Below are positions 11,417 through 23,328 of a DNA stretch of 64,000 nt, piece after piece (positions within the stretch are counted from its first letter, which is position 1; every line of letters starts with the position of its first letter). The notes below the pieces were generated by a model, which was not told the origin of the DNA, ran no database searches, and saw only the letters and a program-made list of their open reading frames with translations. The stretch is taken from the NCBI GenBank assembly GCA_035578905.1, contig JAQJVL010000282.1:620001-684000 (forward strand), written 5' to 3'. The DNA is from Stictocephala bisonia (taxonomy: Eukaryota > Arthropoda > Insecta > Hemiptera > Membracidae). The position numbers and the translations under genes are program-made.

Positions 11417-11754
11417 CGGATTATGTATGCCGCGGTAAGCCAATTCGGAAACGGGTAAATAGTAATTAATGAAACAAAATGAGATGTGATCACTGAGTTT
11501 ATTGAAATTGAAGTTAATGGTAAGAACTATTGAAACTGTGACAAAACTTGAGATTAAAGTAAAATATAACTGATCTAAATAAACTGTAAATGTATCTAAT
11601 CTATATGTAACGAATCTAAATGTATCGAAACAATGTGAGCTCGTGGCTACAACACTGCAAGAGTGGGTGAGGCGCTACGCGAGACTGACTGCCCGAGGCG
11701 AGGGTGACGGCTCGAACCCACCCCCACCCCTACAGTAGAAATCAGTCTCGAACA
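11412..11754 (-). repeat. BEL 5' LTR (right LTR)
   Basis: 343 bp, indistinguishable by eye from the left LTR. It should carry the promoter of the element on the minus strand. A target duplication AGTTT follows at 11755-11759. Confidence 0.93.
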
Positions 11755-11850
11755 AGTTTCCGTTTTTTCTCTGAGATCTTTTAGACACCATGTAATTGCT
11801 ACAGAAGATACTAAAAACATATATTAGGTGTTAATAGATAATTAGATGAC

Positions 11851-12372
11851 TTAATAAATAAATAAATGTTTTATTTCATGAAACAATATACAAATATTGC
11901 ATAGAAATCGTCAAGTTTGCAAACAAATTCATTAAAGTTATATATATATAAAAAATTCACTCAATACATAGTCAAATTTATACTAACAATAGTCAAATCA
12001 TTCATTCGTTTGAACTAATCCACTCCAGCACCTACGTCAGTCAGCCAATCACTAGGTCTCCCATTGGTGTGCCAAAAACTCATCTGCGCTGTAAAACCCT
12101 TCCGATATCAAGGCAGCTTTCAGTCGGGTTTTGAACGCCTTCAGCGTCGGGGCACTTTTAATTGCGTTCGGTAATTTGTTGACAAAACGAGCACCCGCCT
12201 GTGAGGGCAAGCGCTCGTAAGCTACCGTCCTGTGTCTTCCAGTTCGGTAGTTGTCCCTGCCTCTAGTTTCATAAGAGTGTATTTCTCTACCTCTTATGGG
12301 ATCGCATTTTGATTTAAAGAACACGCACGTTTCTAAAATATACAGGCAGGGTAATGTCAACATTTTTAGGTT
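11851..12372 (-). mobile_element. LINE 3' end (Jockey-like), 5'-truncated
   Basis: The minus strand encodes the end of a non-LTR reverse transcriptase ORF (stop near 12052). It starts within LKMLTLPCLYILETCVFFK and has HSYETRGRDNYRTGRHRT and LPNAIKSAPTLKAFKTRLK, a C-terminal pattern shared by Jockey-group LINEs. The 3' end is ATAAAACATTTATTTATTTA at 11851-11880, a typical short tail. The 5' break lies near a homopolymer at 12372-12385. Only about 0.5 kb is present, so it is a dead fragment. Confidence 0.8.
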
Positions 12373-12409
12373 AAAAAAAAAAAAAATAGATTCATGCTTG
12401 TTTTTCACT

Positions 12410-13776
12410 ATGGTATAATTTCATAGGATTTTTTTTATTTTGAAGGAGTTGGAACTAAATACGAAATAGTGTGGACAGTTATGTTCCTCTCGTTTTTAGG
12501 GGTTGTATATAAAGTGTTATCAGACTTGGAGTATAACCATACATTTAATTAATAAGCTAATCAATATTTTATAAACAACCGTAATTACTCATTTAGATTA
12601 GACTTTGACATTAATTTCTTTATTATTTTTTGTATTATTTCTTTATTAATTTCTATTTATTTTTTCTTTATTATTTACTTTGATGAAACGATTTATAGAG
12701 TGTATCTTTTTTCATATACAACCCAAATATTGTGTTATAATAAGGCATAAAAAACTAGTATTACACAGTTAATTAAATTATTTATCTAGTGGTGTATAGT
12801 ATTTTACTGTGTGCGCGCCTGCAACGTGCCACACGCAATACCCGCAGTGCTCAGCTGTCTCTATTTCACGTTTTACGCCGTACATTTTATCCAACTGTTG
12901 ACGTGGACATAATTCTGTATAAAACATCAGTTAGATTTGAAATTAATAAATATTTTACAACAATTAACTGGAGGTAGGTTTTGGTATAAAATTGTATGAG
13001 CAGTTTTACGAGTTTTTGAATGTCATCGTATCAAATTTGTTTTATCTTTTTCAAGATTTACTGCAGTGGCGCACATAGCCTCGGCTAGAAAACAAAGATG
13101 TACATCTCATTAATCTGATATACATTAAGTCTGATCGGATCGTGTATTTTGTTAACAAATTTACGTTATATTTGAAATATATTTAATATAAGTTCAAAGT
13201 AAATTAAGAACGAATAACAAAATAATTGCGTGGGTTTAAATTTAAACCTGAATAAAATATTCTGAATGAAGATGGTATTACGTACCATATACAGTATGCT
13301 ATATCAAAAATAAATAATGAAAGAAGTTTTAAAAAAACTAGAGCAATTTTGAAAATGTAGGCCTAGATTTAACACTCACACAAAAACTAAATAATAATTT
13401 GTTAAGTTAAGAACCTTTTAAGAATTACATAAGTTTTAATAAATATAACATATAAGATCATAGAGTGCGTTTTTATATAAGAACGCTCTAGATAAACTAG
13501 TGAAATGTTTTGAAGTTTGATTGTGCACAAGAACATTTTACTCTAAATACTCAATTTAGAAGGAAGTCATATACTTTTTTATAATATGTAAATATTAAAT
13601 TGATAATTTCATACTTATTATCTTGTAATTATTAGATTTAATTTTAACACTCGGGAGTGTAACATTTTTTTATTTCTTTTTTCTATTTAATTCTATTTGA
13701 TTTTTATTTCTATTTAAGTAAATTATTTGTAATATTTTTGCTTTAAGAAAAAGATTGTTCTCAAAAATTGATTCTA
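12410..13776. other. AT-rich DNA, no gene recognised
   Basis: Apart from a short GC-richer patch (about 12810-12910) with no clear coding pattern, the interval is AT-rich and broken by stops. Confidence 0.5.
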
Positions 13777-13780
13777 TTAA

Positions 13781-14655
13781 GGGGATCCGCCACCATTTAA
13801 ATAGGTATTAAAAAAAATAATAATAAATTTTTTTTATTTTATATTTTTATAGTACATCTTATTGGGAATATTTTCCTGAAGTTTTATGACATTCTGACTA
13901 ACATTTCATTAAAAACGATTAAAAAAATAAAAGTAGTGAATTTAGGTATTTTTCATATTTTCGAACATTATTATAAACTACACAAATGTTTATTACTTAT
14001 ACATAACATATTTTTGTTATTTTGTATAATATAACGAAGATTTTTAAAGAATTATAAAGATATAATATAAAGAAGATAGCAGAAGAAGGTATTACTTATG
14101 GAGCAGGAGAGTTTTAGTTGAGATTTATGTATTTACAGACTTTGATCGAAGATTCCCGAAAATTAAGTTTTTTAAGACATTTTTTGGTATAACTTCTAGA
14201 GTTTTTAACATAGACTATTGAAATTTTAAACTAAACACCCTCATACCATGAACTAATATTACTAGTGTACACAACCTTCTACATGAGTAAATATTTATTT
14301 TATTAAATATTGTTTACATAAATTTTTTGTAAAATTTATGTTTTTAGAAATAAATCTATAAAATTAGGAGTTTTAGCCCTAAGATAGTTTTAATACCAAT
14401 ACAAATAGAGAATCTTATAGGGAACAAGAAAATACTAACTTTATTAAAATATCTTTAAAAATAAAAAAGTTATATCCAATCTTCGCAATTAACCTTTTTC
14501 GCAAAAAAAAAAAAAAAAAAAAAACAAATATAAATAATTAAAGAAAATTTTTTTGTGATATTCTATTTATTTACATGCTAATGAATGAGTTATGAAAGAA
14601 AAAAAACATTATTTTTTGGCAAATAAAAAAATTGCTGAAATGGTCGCGGATCCCC
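13781..14655. mobile_element. TTAA-flanked non-autonomous DNA transposon
   Basis: The left end GGGGATCCGCCACCATTT and the right end (reverse complement) GGGGATCCGCGACCATTT differ at one base. Both are bounded by TTAA (13777-13780, 14656-14659), the target duplication of piggyBac and Kolobok elements. Termini starting GGGG rather than CCC argue against piggyBac, so Kolobok-like is my inference. The 875-bp interior is AT-rich, has no transposase, and includes a long A run at about 14503-14524. Confidence 0.8.
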
Positions 14656-14659
14656 TTAA

Positions 14660-15043
14660 GTACGTCTAAAGAGGAATCCAGTTGTTATTTAACGACAATG
14701 TTTTATTGAAACTATATTTCTTATGTTTTGGTTACATTGCGTTGTTGAAATCAGGTGTTTTAAAAACGTTGTCCTTGCTGAGATACATGTGTAAAAGGTT
14801 TATGTATTTGCAAGAGATACAAGTATAGAGATACTACGTGGTGTTTTATCACTCAGTACTTGTGTGTACGTTGGGTGAGTAGGAGGGGTTCTCCTCGCCG
14901 GTTCGTCCAGTAAGTGAGAGTAAGAAATTCATGTAATATACTCCATGTTCTGTATCTCGTGTTGTTACAGTTTATATAGTCCAAATACGAAAAAAATGCC
15001 TACGACCAGGATTTCACAAAATTAATAACCAGTAATCCAATAC
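14660..15043. other. Intergenic spacer
   Basis: No feature seen between the TTAA element and the 152-bp satellite. Confidence 0.4.
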
Positions 15044-17045
15044 GATGAATGTGACCCAGTAACCTCCGAACTCAGTTACTCCGACAGTGGTCGGTCGTGT
15101 GGTAGCCCTGGCACTCGGTGGTCCGTGACTCGACAGGAAGCAGGCTGCTCTGTGTAAGGTCGTAAGGACCACTGGACACTGTGGGTGTTTGATACATGAA
15201 TGTGGCCCAGTAACCTCCGAACTCTATTGCTCCGACAGTGGTCGGTTGTGTAGTAGCCCTGGCACTCGGTGGTCCGTGACTCGACAGGAAGCAGGCTGCT
15301 CTGTGCAAGGTCGTGAGGACCACTGGACACTGTGGGTTGTTCGATACATGAATGTGGCCCAGTAACCTCCGAACTCTATTGCTCCGACAGTGGTCGGTTG
15401 TGTAGTAGCCCTGGCACTCGGTGGTCCGTGACTCGCCAGGAAGCAGGCTGCTCTGTGCAAGGTCGTGAGGACCCTGGAACTCTATTGCTCCGACAGTGGT
15501 CGGTCGTGTGGTAGCCCTGGCACTCGGTGGTCCGTGACTCGACAGGAAGCAGGCTGCTCTGTGCAAGGTCGTGAGGACCACTGGACACTGTGGGGTGTTC
15601 GATACATGAATGTGGCCCAGTAACCTCCGAACTCTATTGCTCCGACAGTGGTCGGTCGTGTGGTAGCCCTGGTACTCGGTAGTCCGTGACTCGCCAGGAA
15701 GCAGGCTGCTCTGTGCAAGGTCGTGAGGACCACTGGACACTGTGGTTTGTTTGATACATGAATGTGGCCCAGTAACCTCCGAACTCTATTGCTCCGACAG
15801 TGGTCGGTCGTGTGGTAGCCCTGGCACTCGGTGGTCCGTGACTCGACAGGAAGCAGGCTGCTCTGTGCAAGGTCGTGAGGACCACTGGACACTGTGGGGT
15901 GTTCGATACATGAATATGGCCCAGTAACCTCCGAACTCTATTGCTCCGACAGTGGTCGGTTGTGTAGTAGCCCTGGCACTCGGTGGTCCGTGACTCGCCA
16001 GGAAGCAGGCTGCTCTGTGCAAGGTCGTGAGGACCACTGGACACTGTGGTTTGTTTGATACATGAATGTGGCCCAGTAACCTCCGAACTCTATTGCTCCG
16101 ACAGTGGTCGGTTGTGTAGTAGCCCTGGCACTCGGTGGTCCGTGACTCGCCAGGAAGCAGGCTGCTCTGTGCAAGGTCGTGAGGACCACTGGACACTGTG
16201 GTTTGTTTGATACATGAATATGGCCCAGTAACCTCCGAACTCTATTGCTCCGACAGTGGTCGGTCGTGTAGTAGCCCTGGCACTCGGTGGTCAGTGACTC
16301 GACAGGAAGCAGGCTGCTCTGTGCAAGGTCGTGAGACCACTGGACACTGTGGGGTGTTCGATACATGAATATGGCCCAGTAACCTCTGAACTCAATTGCT
16401 CCGACAGTGGTCGGTCGTGTGGTAGCCCTGGCACTCGGTGGTCAGTGACTCGACAGGAAGCAGGCTGCTCTGTGCAAGGTCGTGAGACCACTGGACACTG
16501 TGGGGTGTTCGATACATGAATATGGCCCAGTAACCTCCGAACTCTATTGCTCCGACAGTGGTCGGTCGTGTGGTAGCCCTGGCACTCGGTGGTCCGTGAC
16601 TCGACAGGAAGCAGGCTGCTCTGTGCAAGGTCGTGAGACCACTGGACACTGTGGGGTGTTCGATACATGAATATGGCCCAGTAACCTCCGAACTCTATTG
16701 CTCCGACAGTGGTCGGTCGTGTGGTAGCCCTGGCACTCGGTGGTCCGTGACTCGACAGGAAGCAGGCTGCTCTGTGCAAGGTCGTGAGGACCACTGGACA
16801 CTGTGGGGTGTTCGATACATGAATATGGCCCAGTAACCTCCGAACTCTATTGCTCCGTCAGTGGTCGGTCGTGTGGTAGCCCTGGCACTCGGTGGTCCGT
16901 GACTCGACAGGAAGCAGGCTGCTCTGTGCAAGGTCGTGAGGACCACTGGACACTGTGGGGTGTTCGATACATGAATGTGCCAGGAAGCAGGCTGCTCTGT
17001 GCAAGGTCGTGAGGACCACTGGACACTGTGGGGTGTTCGATACAT
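15044..17045. repeat. 152-bp satellite, about 13 copies
   Basis: GC-richer unit recognisable by CCCAGTAACCTCCGAACTC, CTCCGACAGTGGTCGG and GGAAGCAGGCTGCTCTGTG, repeating every 152 bp. One unit near 15472 and one near 16979 are shortened by internal deletions. Three consecutive copies (about 16322-16650) lack one G in GTGAGGACC and so repeat at 151 bp, a sign of local amplification. Because 152 is not a multiple of three, successive units change frame. Long minus-strand frames here are a by-product of a unit with few stops, not genes. Confidence 0.95.
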
Positions 17046-18954
17046 TTCTGTTCTCTACTAATGGTACTTAAATATATTCCAGATATTCCAGTAGTTGTTC
17101 TGAATGAGAGATCAAATTACTACTCATAAAGTACTATTGTTTAATAAAGTGTCCATGTCTATTGAAGTCTTTCCGTGGATTCGTCTGTCTTATATAAAAA
17201 TTTTTGTATAGATTAAAATGATCATTTAAAAAAAATTTAAATATGGTGTGTTTTATGTTATTTTCCGACTGACTTTTGAACCCCCAACAGCTTGAAAAAT
17301 GCTCGTCTTGAGACGCTCTATAAAATTGGTACAGAAAACGTGACAGCGCCTGGTGATGAAAGCATTTACTGGCGTAGCGTACTTTTTAGAATAAACATGA
17401 TTGTGTCATACATAGTGTATTACTATACAAAAATAAACACAATTTTTATAGTAGTACAAAAAATAAGCTAAACATCAAAACTGATAAATTTGCTTTAAAG
17501 TTTGATAAATTTTAATTTGTAAAAGGATGTTATGGAAGTCATATGTTATTTGCAATCAAATAAAATATCTTCATTTACATTAAATAATATGCAACAAAAG
17601 AAACATAAGTTTATGAAAATTAACAATCCCCCCTTAACATGGATCATAGTTATCTGTGCGTGGGAGTTCATGATTTATACTATCTGTTGGTACCTAGAAG
17701 TAACAGTACTGTATGAAATAATGATGTTGATATTAGTAATTTTACTAGAGTAAGTATTACAAAATTAAAAAACCATATTAAAAAAGAAACTAAAACAAAC
17801 ATGTACATACTAGAATATCTTGTTTAACATTAATAATAACATCTTAAGCATAAATGAGCCTCAAACGTTAAGGTGTTTGTATAGCTGTCTTTTTTTACGT
17901 TTCTTCAGTGACAATGTATGTACGTCAAGAATGTTACATGATTGTCATGTATTATTCAGTACCGTACCAGTTATGGGATGGCACATAAAGACTCGCTAGT
18001 GTAGTAAATCTTACATCTAAACAATAACACATTCCTCAGAGGGCATAAGTTTGCTTCAACGCGCCTGACGTAATAACTCCTCGTTACAGCTGCATTGCTC
18101 TGAATTAATTTCAAACTGAAAGTAGTCCTGGACAGTTCCCGACCTCAGGACTGCCGTGTAGGAAGGCGGACTTTCACCTCAGCCTCCGTACCACCCACCC
18201 ACCGTATAGGTACTGTATTTGGCGGGAAAGCAGGCTATCGTTGACTCATCCCGTTCTTTGGAGAAAATATCAAATTACAAATAGTGGGAGTAAGCGGGGT
18301 GGACAAGTTACTGGACTTTCCATTTCCCATCTGCAAACACGCTGTTGAGGCTCGTGGATGTGAAGAGCGGAAGGGTGTTATGCAGAGTTGAAACAAAACG
18401 AATTTTAATTTGCAACTTGGGAATGGAATCCTACAATACCTTATAGGTCTCCAAACAACTACTCATAGCACAGATGACAATTTATAGGTAATCCCCATTT
18501 TACGCACTCTCGGGATGTGTACGTTCACAGTGTGATTCGCCATTTTTCTAAATTTTCAAATCCTTAATATTATCTAGAGTAACCCCCGCATTTACGATTT
18601 AACTGTCTTCTTAGGTTAATTCTACAAGCACCTCGTCTACTGCTTGAATGGACCACATTTTGTCTTGGCCTCATTCTATCTGGCTTGCAAGGTATCTGAC
18701 CTTAATTAAATATGACCACAGCTGGTTTAAACTGCATTACAGGGTCATGGACTACACTAGCTCCTCAAAATAAACCACAAAAACAGGTCATATTTTGAGA
18801 TTCAAAATTTAACATTGGATAAGAAATCTATTTGTGTATAAAATCAAAGGTAAAACTGAACTAATATTCTGTCTGTATATTTGTTTTGTTTGTGTAACAA
18901 TTAACGCAACAAACTTCAACAAAAGCCATATTTGATATGTTCTATAGGTTGTCC
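17046..18954. other. Intergenic DNA, no gene recognised
   Basis: Mostly AT-rich, with a GC-richer patch at about 18060-18370. I see no conserved motif or credible exon. Confidence 0.45.
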
Positions 18955-19258
18955 TCTTCATAATGACTTGGACTCGGTTCAATGGTTGCCATCGATATGG
19001 ACACTACTAGAGGAGTCTGGAGTGTTAGTGTTGAGTGGTAATCATGGTCCGGATGCTTTGTAGGGAGAGAACTGAGCATCAGGCTTGTTAATTAGCTGAA
19101 AATCAGATAAATTTACGTGGTAAGGATTCCATTTAAAGCTCTGGGTCCCTTAGTCCTGGCTTTTGGGCTATTAATAAATGGATCTTTCAAAGGATCAGTT
19201 GACGCTAAATAGTAACAATGACTACACTCGTTCATATACTCTCCTCACACTCATTCGC
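18955..19258 (+). mobile_element. SINE-like repeat, family 1, copy 1
   Basis: Shares an ordered series of blocks with 49136-49520: a motif like GCCATCGATATGGACACTAC, GTAGGGAGAGAACTG, TCAGGCTTGTTAATTAGCTG and GATTCCAT, then a tail AACAATGACTACACTCGTTC. Related minus-strand copies are at 45866-46125 and 57345-57478. The tRNA-like head seen in other copies is lost or decayed here. Confidence 0.65.
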
Positions 19259-19380
19259 CCCTCAACGTTGCTTAACGATGAATATTATGTTGAGGGAACT
19301 TTCATACTCCAATACATTTATACTTGGAGTTATTAAGAGATCTGCGAAGAACGTACGTAGGTAATGTAATTGAACAATAG

Positions 19381-19617
19381 CACAGAGGAAAAGGTATAGA
19401 GTTCGAACGCCTCGCTGGCAGTCATAAGTAGATTTCTCAATGTACATAAATACATCCATACATCTATAGTAATAATTACTACGTTTATTCTTGAGGAAGG
19501 AGGGCCTGAAAATGTAATTGCACGATAAAATAGAGATATAAATATAAAATAAAATACTCGATACACATTTAGCGCACTATTGCGACCTCGTTTTCTTCTT
19601 CTCTGTGACAAGAGTTA
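19381..19617 (-). mobile_element. MITE, CACAGAG family, copy 1
   Basis: Ends CACAGAGGAAAAGG and, reverse-complemented, CACAGAGAAGAAGAAAACGA. The flanks ACAATAG (19374-19380) and ACAAGAG (19618-19624) match at 6 of 7 bases. The interior shares CAATAGTGCGCTAAATG with the copy at 37071 in reverse orientation. No coding capacity. Confidence 0.75.
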
Positions 19618-20307
19618 TTTTGTGAATCCACATACAACTGACCTACTCTTAAGAAGTATGGCGATGAAGAAAAATTGTTATTCAAATTATCCAACTACAT
19701 GGCCAAAGGACTCTTTCTCTAAGTTAGGCTAGATCTTTGTAAATGCGGTCAAAGAGGGAACAAAGGATCTCCTCAGTGTTCTCAAAAGACGTTGTCATAA
19801 GATAGTGAAAGTGGAGGACGCAAGTCAAGTCATATGTCTTAGTGACAATATCATGACCCGGAAAGAAACTAAACACTCATCCATACGTTACTATTTCTCA
19901 TTCACTTCGGCATTTACATATACACTTGAGGTTACGTTACGGTTACATACTGTACAAGGGGGAGTTAGTTATAGTCCAGCCATTCTAACTTTACCTCTGA
20001 CGGGAGTACAACATGGCAACATTGTATATCTTGAGCGCTTGGCTTCTTCCTGTGCCGCGGCTAATTTGTTTCCGGTCAAGATAAAACATAACTAGGGCCT
20101 GATAGTTTGTATAAGTTAAAATTGTCCGATTGACTTCGTTTTTTGATATTTGTAAACAGTAAAAAAAGTACTTCCCAGTTAAACACTAAATGATTTTAAT
20201 TCCCACTAAAAAAAAAAAAAATTGAATCTTCCTACATTATTCTCAATTGTGATTCACCGGATGTAAAATTTAGAGAAGGGTCCTTATTTTTCAATTGTTT
20301 GTATTTC

Positions 20308-20577
20308 TTATTCTAGCTGTGCCTGCTTCAACTTTCTTCTATATTCCGTGAATTTCATCTTCTTCCGGGTTTGTGCAAGTTTTAGTCTCTTCTGATCGAA
20401 CAACTTCCCAAGTTTTCCTGTGGAACCACTAGGACTTAGGCCCATTGATCGTTGAAGGTGATACATACTTTCATAAGGTGGTGGCTTGCCAAACGGATGT
20501 TCCTGATTCAATTTCCAGTGTGACGCTTTGCCACTCCCATGGTTCAGAGGTCACGTTAAGCTGATAGTCCAACGAGC
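20308..20577 (-). pseudogene. Possible terminal exon of unknown gene with internal TGA
   Basis: On the minus strand a pyrimidine-rich acceptor (TTTTTTGTTTTGTAG) precedes 270 nt that read in one frame to a TAG/TAA-type end at 20308, broken only by a TGA at 20551-20553. The sequence has coding character: GSGKASHWKLNQEHPFGK, then PPPYESMYHLQRSMG, then a basic helical tail (KLFDQKRLKLAQTRKKMKF, TEYRRKLKQAQLE). I do not recognise the protein. An overlapping frame (LDYQLNVTSEPWEWQS) is open across the first half. It could be a pseudogene, an exon with a downstream acceptor, or a frame with readthrough. It abuts a minisatellite. Confidence 0.35.
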
Positions 20578-20606
20578 CTACAAAACAAAAAAGCGGCTTG
20601 TTTAAA

Positions 20607-20800
20607 CACCCACCCACACATTTACGTACAGTGGTATTGACCCACCTGCCCACCCATAAACGTACAGTGGTATTAACCTACCCGCCCACTCATTCACGTA
20701 CAGTCGTATTGACCCACCCACCCACTCATTAACGTACACCACTCATTAACGTACAATGATATTGACCCACCCGCCCACTAATTCACGTACAGCCTGGATG
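20607..20800. repeat. 36-bp-type minisatellite, array 1
   Basis: About five imperfect units with ACGTACAGTGGTATTGACC and ACCCGCCCACTCATT. The same unit forms 31895-32175, and its reverse complement forms 23329-23957. Confidence 0.85.
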
Positions 20801-20809
20801 CTACGTTGC

Positions 20810-21325
20810 CTATGTCGGTTTTCAAATTTATCCCGCAAACCTCACAGGTAAAGTTTAAACGGCTGGACTATAGTAACTTGTTATTTGAGTAATTACTGTG
20901 ATATTTTGAAATAAATTCCATGTTAATGTAGATTGACTGTAGATATTTTGTAATATTTTACCTTGTTCCTTATTTCGTTAATGATGTAGTGGGCCTACTA
21001 CTAAATAATCGGAATCGAACTAAGAATCGAGAATCGAAACGAAACATTTTAGAATCGAATGGTAATAGAAATCGAGAAAAAATGTTGGAATCAGTACATC
21101 CCTAGTGACGTATATTAATGCCGCTTGAAATGTACGAGAGATTTTGTATTACATGGTATATAGTGTGATGGAACATCATCGTAGCTTGTTCCGCTAATCA
21201 TGAAATATAATATCTAAAATTGCATACATGAAATGAAAAATGCTTAGTTATTTTAGTAAAAGTTAAGACCGGTAGGTCCACTTTTACACTTGAACTCCTA
21301 AAGAAAATATTAAATCAATTACAAA

Positions 21326-21410
<85 letters not shown>

Positions 21411-22550
21411 CCTTGAGCGACGAGGATCTCTTTTTCTGCTGCTGTGTACAACAATATCCTATTAACACTTCATTCTGGCCTCTCCTTCTTGTCTTGTGAA
21501 TATTTATTTATAAACTTAGTGATGAAATAATTAAACTACAAACAATCAAACAGCAAACCTTAAAGAAATTATTAGTTAAAAAAAACAATATTTTTCCTTT
21601 TTTTTTTTTTTTGTTGTTAACCATAAATAGTCACTCAGGTTAGCCAACCCATCTAACTCTTAGAAATAATTAGCAGTGGGTCCAAGATTTCTTGTCCAGT
21701 GTAAACTTTTTATAGTCCTATTATAGTAAGCGTTTAGTGAGTAGTCGGAAATATGCTAAAAAACAGTGACATTTTTAGATTTAGCTACAATATTGCTAAT
21801 TTAGTTACAATTTATAATTAAATTCAGATGTTGTACTGTAAAGTTTCAAAGCGTTAAACAATGTTTTTGTACCTTTTACTATGTATAAATAAATATGTCT
21901 ATTCAATGATTTCATTGTATACATAAAATATGTTACAAAAATGGTGTCTGGCTGTTAAGTTTTAGAATCTACAACTATTTCAGAGCAAAAATTTAAGGAA
22001 AGAATGTATTCTGATTTTGATTTGTTTAGTGTCTGTACAAAAACATTATAGCTCCAGAACGGTTTTATAAACTGACCTAAAACTTAGAACACTTCTTACC
22101 AAACAGCAGGAAAAGAGCCTTTGAGTCAACCTGAGCCATTGTAAAATTGTGGCAGTTTAAAATATTTAAACGTTGTTTGTTTAACAAAATATTTTATTTT
22201 AAAATTGTTGAACGGCCACCATTTTTAAATTGGTAATGATATCTCAATGACTAATTTTTGCAGTTTAATAACGTTGATGTTGAGAAGTGTGCAACGTTTT
22301 GAAGTCAGTTTTTCCAATCGTTTTTGAGTTACTAAGGTTTTTGTAAAACCACAATAATAAATACAGACACTAAATTAAGGAATTAAACAAACATTATCTA
22401 TCATTTTTGGCTCTAAATTATGTGTAGAATCCGAAAATGAATAGCCAGGACACTATTTCTTGTGACACCTCGACATGTACTTGCGGTGTTTGTGTTGGGT
22501 GGGTGGACCGCTAGATTCGCTTTATAGATTTTGGCTTTAAGTTAGGGACA
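20810..22550. other. AT-rich DNA with (TA)n tract
   Basis: No gene seen. It includes a short run of ATCGAA-like repeats near 21010-21080 and the microsatellite listed at 21328. Confidence 0.5.
21328..21408. repeat. (TA)n microsatellite
   Basis: About 40 uninterrupted TA units. Confidence 0.97.
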
Positions 22551-22559
22551 CTCGATCAG

Positions 22560-22760
22560 GTATTGCAGTTGTTGACCTCGAGATGTGATGGACTCTCCGG
22601 TACCCAATAGTCGGCGTGGCCACTGAACAGGGCGTACAGGAAACGTCACGGTCCGCCGGGCCGACCGGCGGGCCGTCCTGGCCATACAGTGATAGTGAGT
22701 CATACAGTGATGTGCTTGTGAACCTGTGTACAACAACGATCACTAGTTCTGTGTCATGGA
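22560..22760 (+). other. GC-rich island, possible exon
   Basis: A GC-rich patch in AT-rich surroundings. Open frames exist on both strands (plus: ETSRSAGPTGGPSWPYSDSE). A CAG before 22571 could be an acceptor, but no donor or family resemblance decides the strand. Kept only as a candidate. Confidence 0.2.
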
Positions 22761-23328
22761 GTGGGTGTCTTGTGTGGTTTGGCTCCAATTCCCTACCCTT
22801 ATATCCTGTATAAGATTTAAAAAAAATAATATAATTGTATAATCACCCAGTAAATTATAAAACTGCATATTCTAATTTTTTAGTCATCTAAACAAATTAA
22901 GTTTTTAGAATAAACTAGGCCCTAAACACGCCGGCCAAACAATCTTTATCAGATTATATTTTGATTGGGTAAATTTCATTATCTATAATTTGGTACATTG
23001 TCATCATTTTGAATAATTGTTTTTGCTTTTTTATCTAAACAGAAAATGCAATTTATTCATAAAGTAAGCTACATTAGTACACGTCAAAACTTAATCTACA
23101 CAAGAAATATAGGCACGTAAACTTATCATTTGCATAGGTGTGATATTTACAATAAATATCATAAACATTTTCGATTTCCCAGAGAAATATTACAGCAAAT
23201 GTAATAGAAAATCCAATTTGCTGTTACAGGTAATATCGGATAACGGAGCTGTATCAGCTTTAAGGTACAATACATTGTTGATATAGGTAGTGTTGAACAA
23301 ATCACCTTTTTGTATCTTATACAAGTAC

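Larger units (their letters stand above)
2407..11754 (-). mobile_element. BEL/Pao LTR retrotransposon, defective, with nested hAT element
   Basis: Two 343-bp direct LTRs (2407-2749, 11412-11754) start TGTTACGG and end CGAACA on the plus strand, and AGTTT flanks both. Coding runs on the minus strand: gag start (10811), gag zinc knuckles and aspartic protease (to about 4110), then directly an integrase remnant (to 3502). The reverse transcriptase, RNase H and integrase N-terminal part are absent, so the copy is internally deleted. A 4.85-kb hAT transposon splits gag. Assignment to BEL/Pao rests on gene order, the three-knuckle gag, the protease with following GWVVGG motif, and the integrase motifs. 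With the LTRs alike but the coding region ruined, this copy probably moved in trans. Confidence 0.92.

Noticed and set aside
15072..17045. Many overlapping minus-strand frames of 60-222 codons
   Set aside because: They repeat with the 152-bp satellite and rotate frame with it. No start context or protein family; composition by-product.
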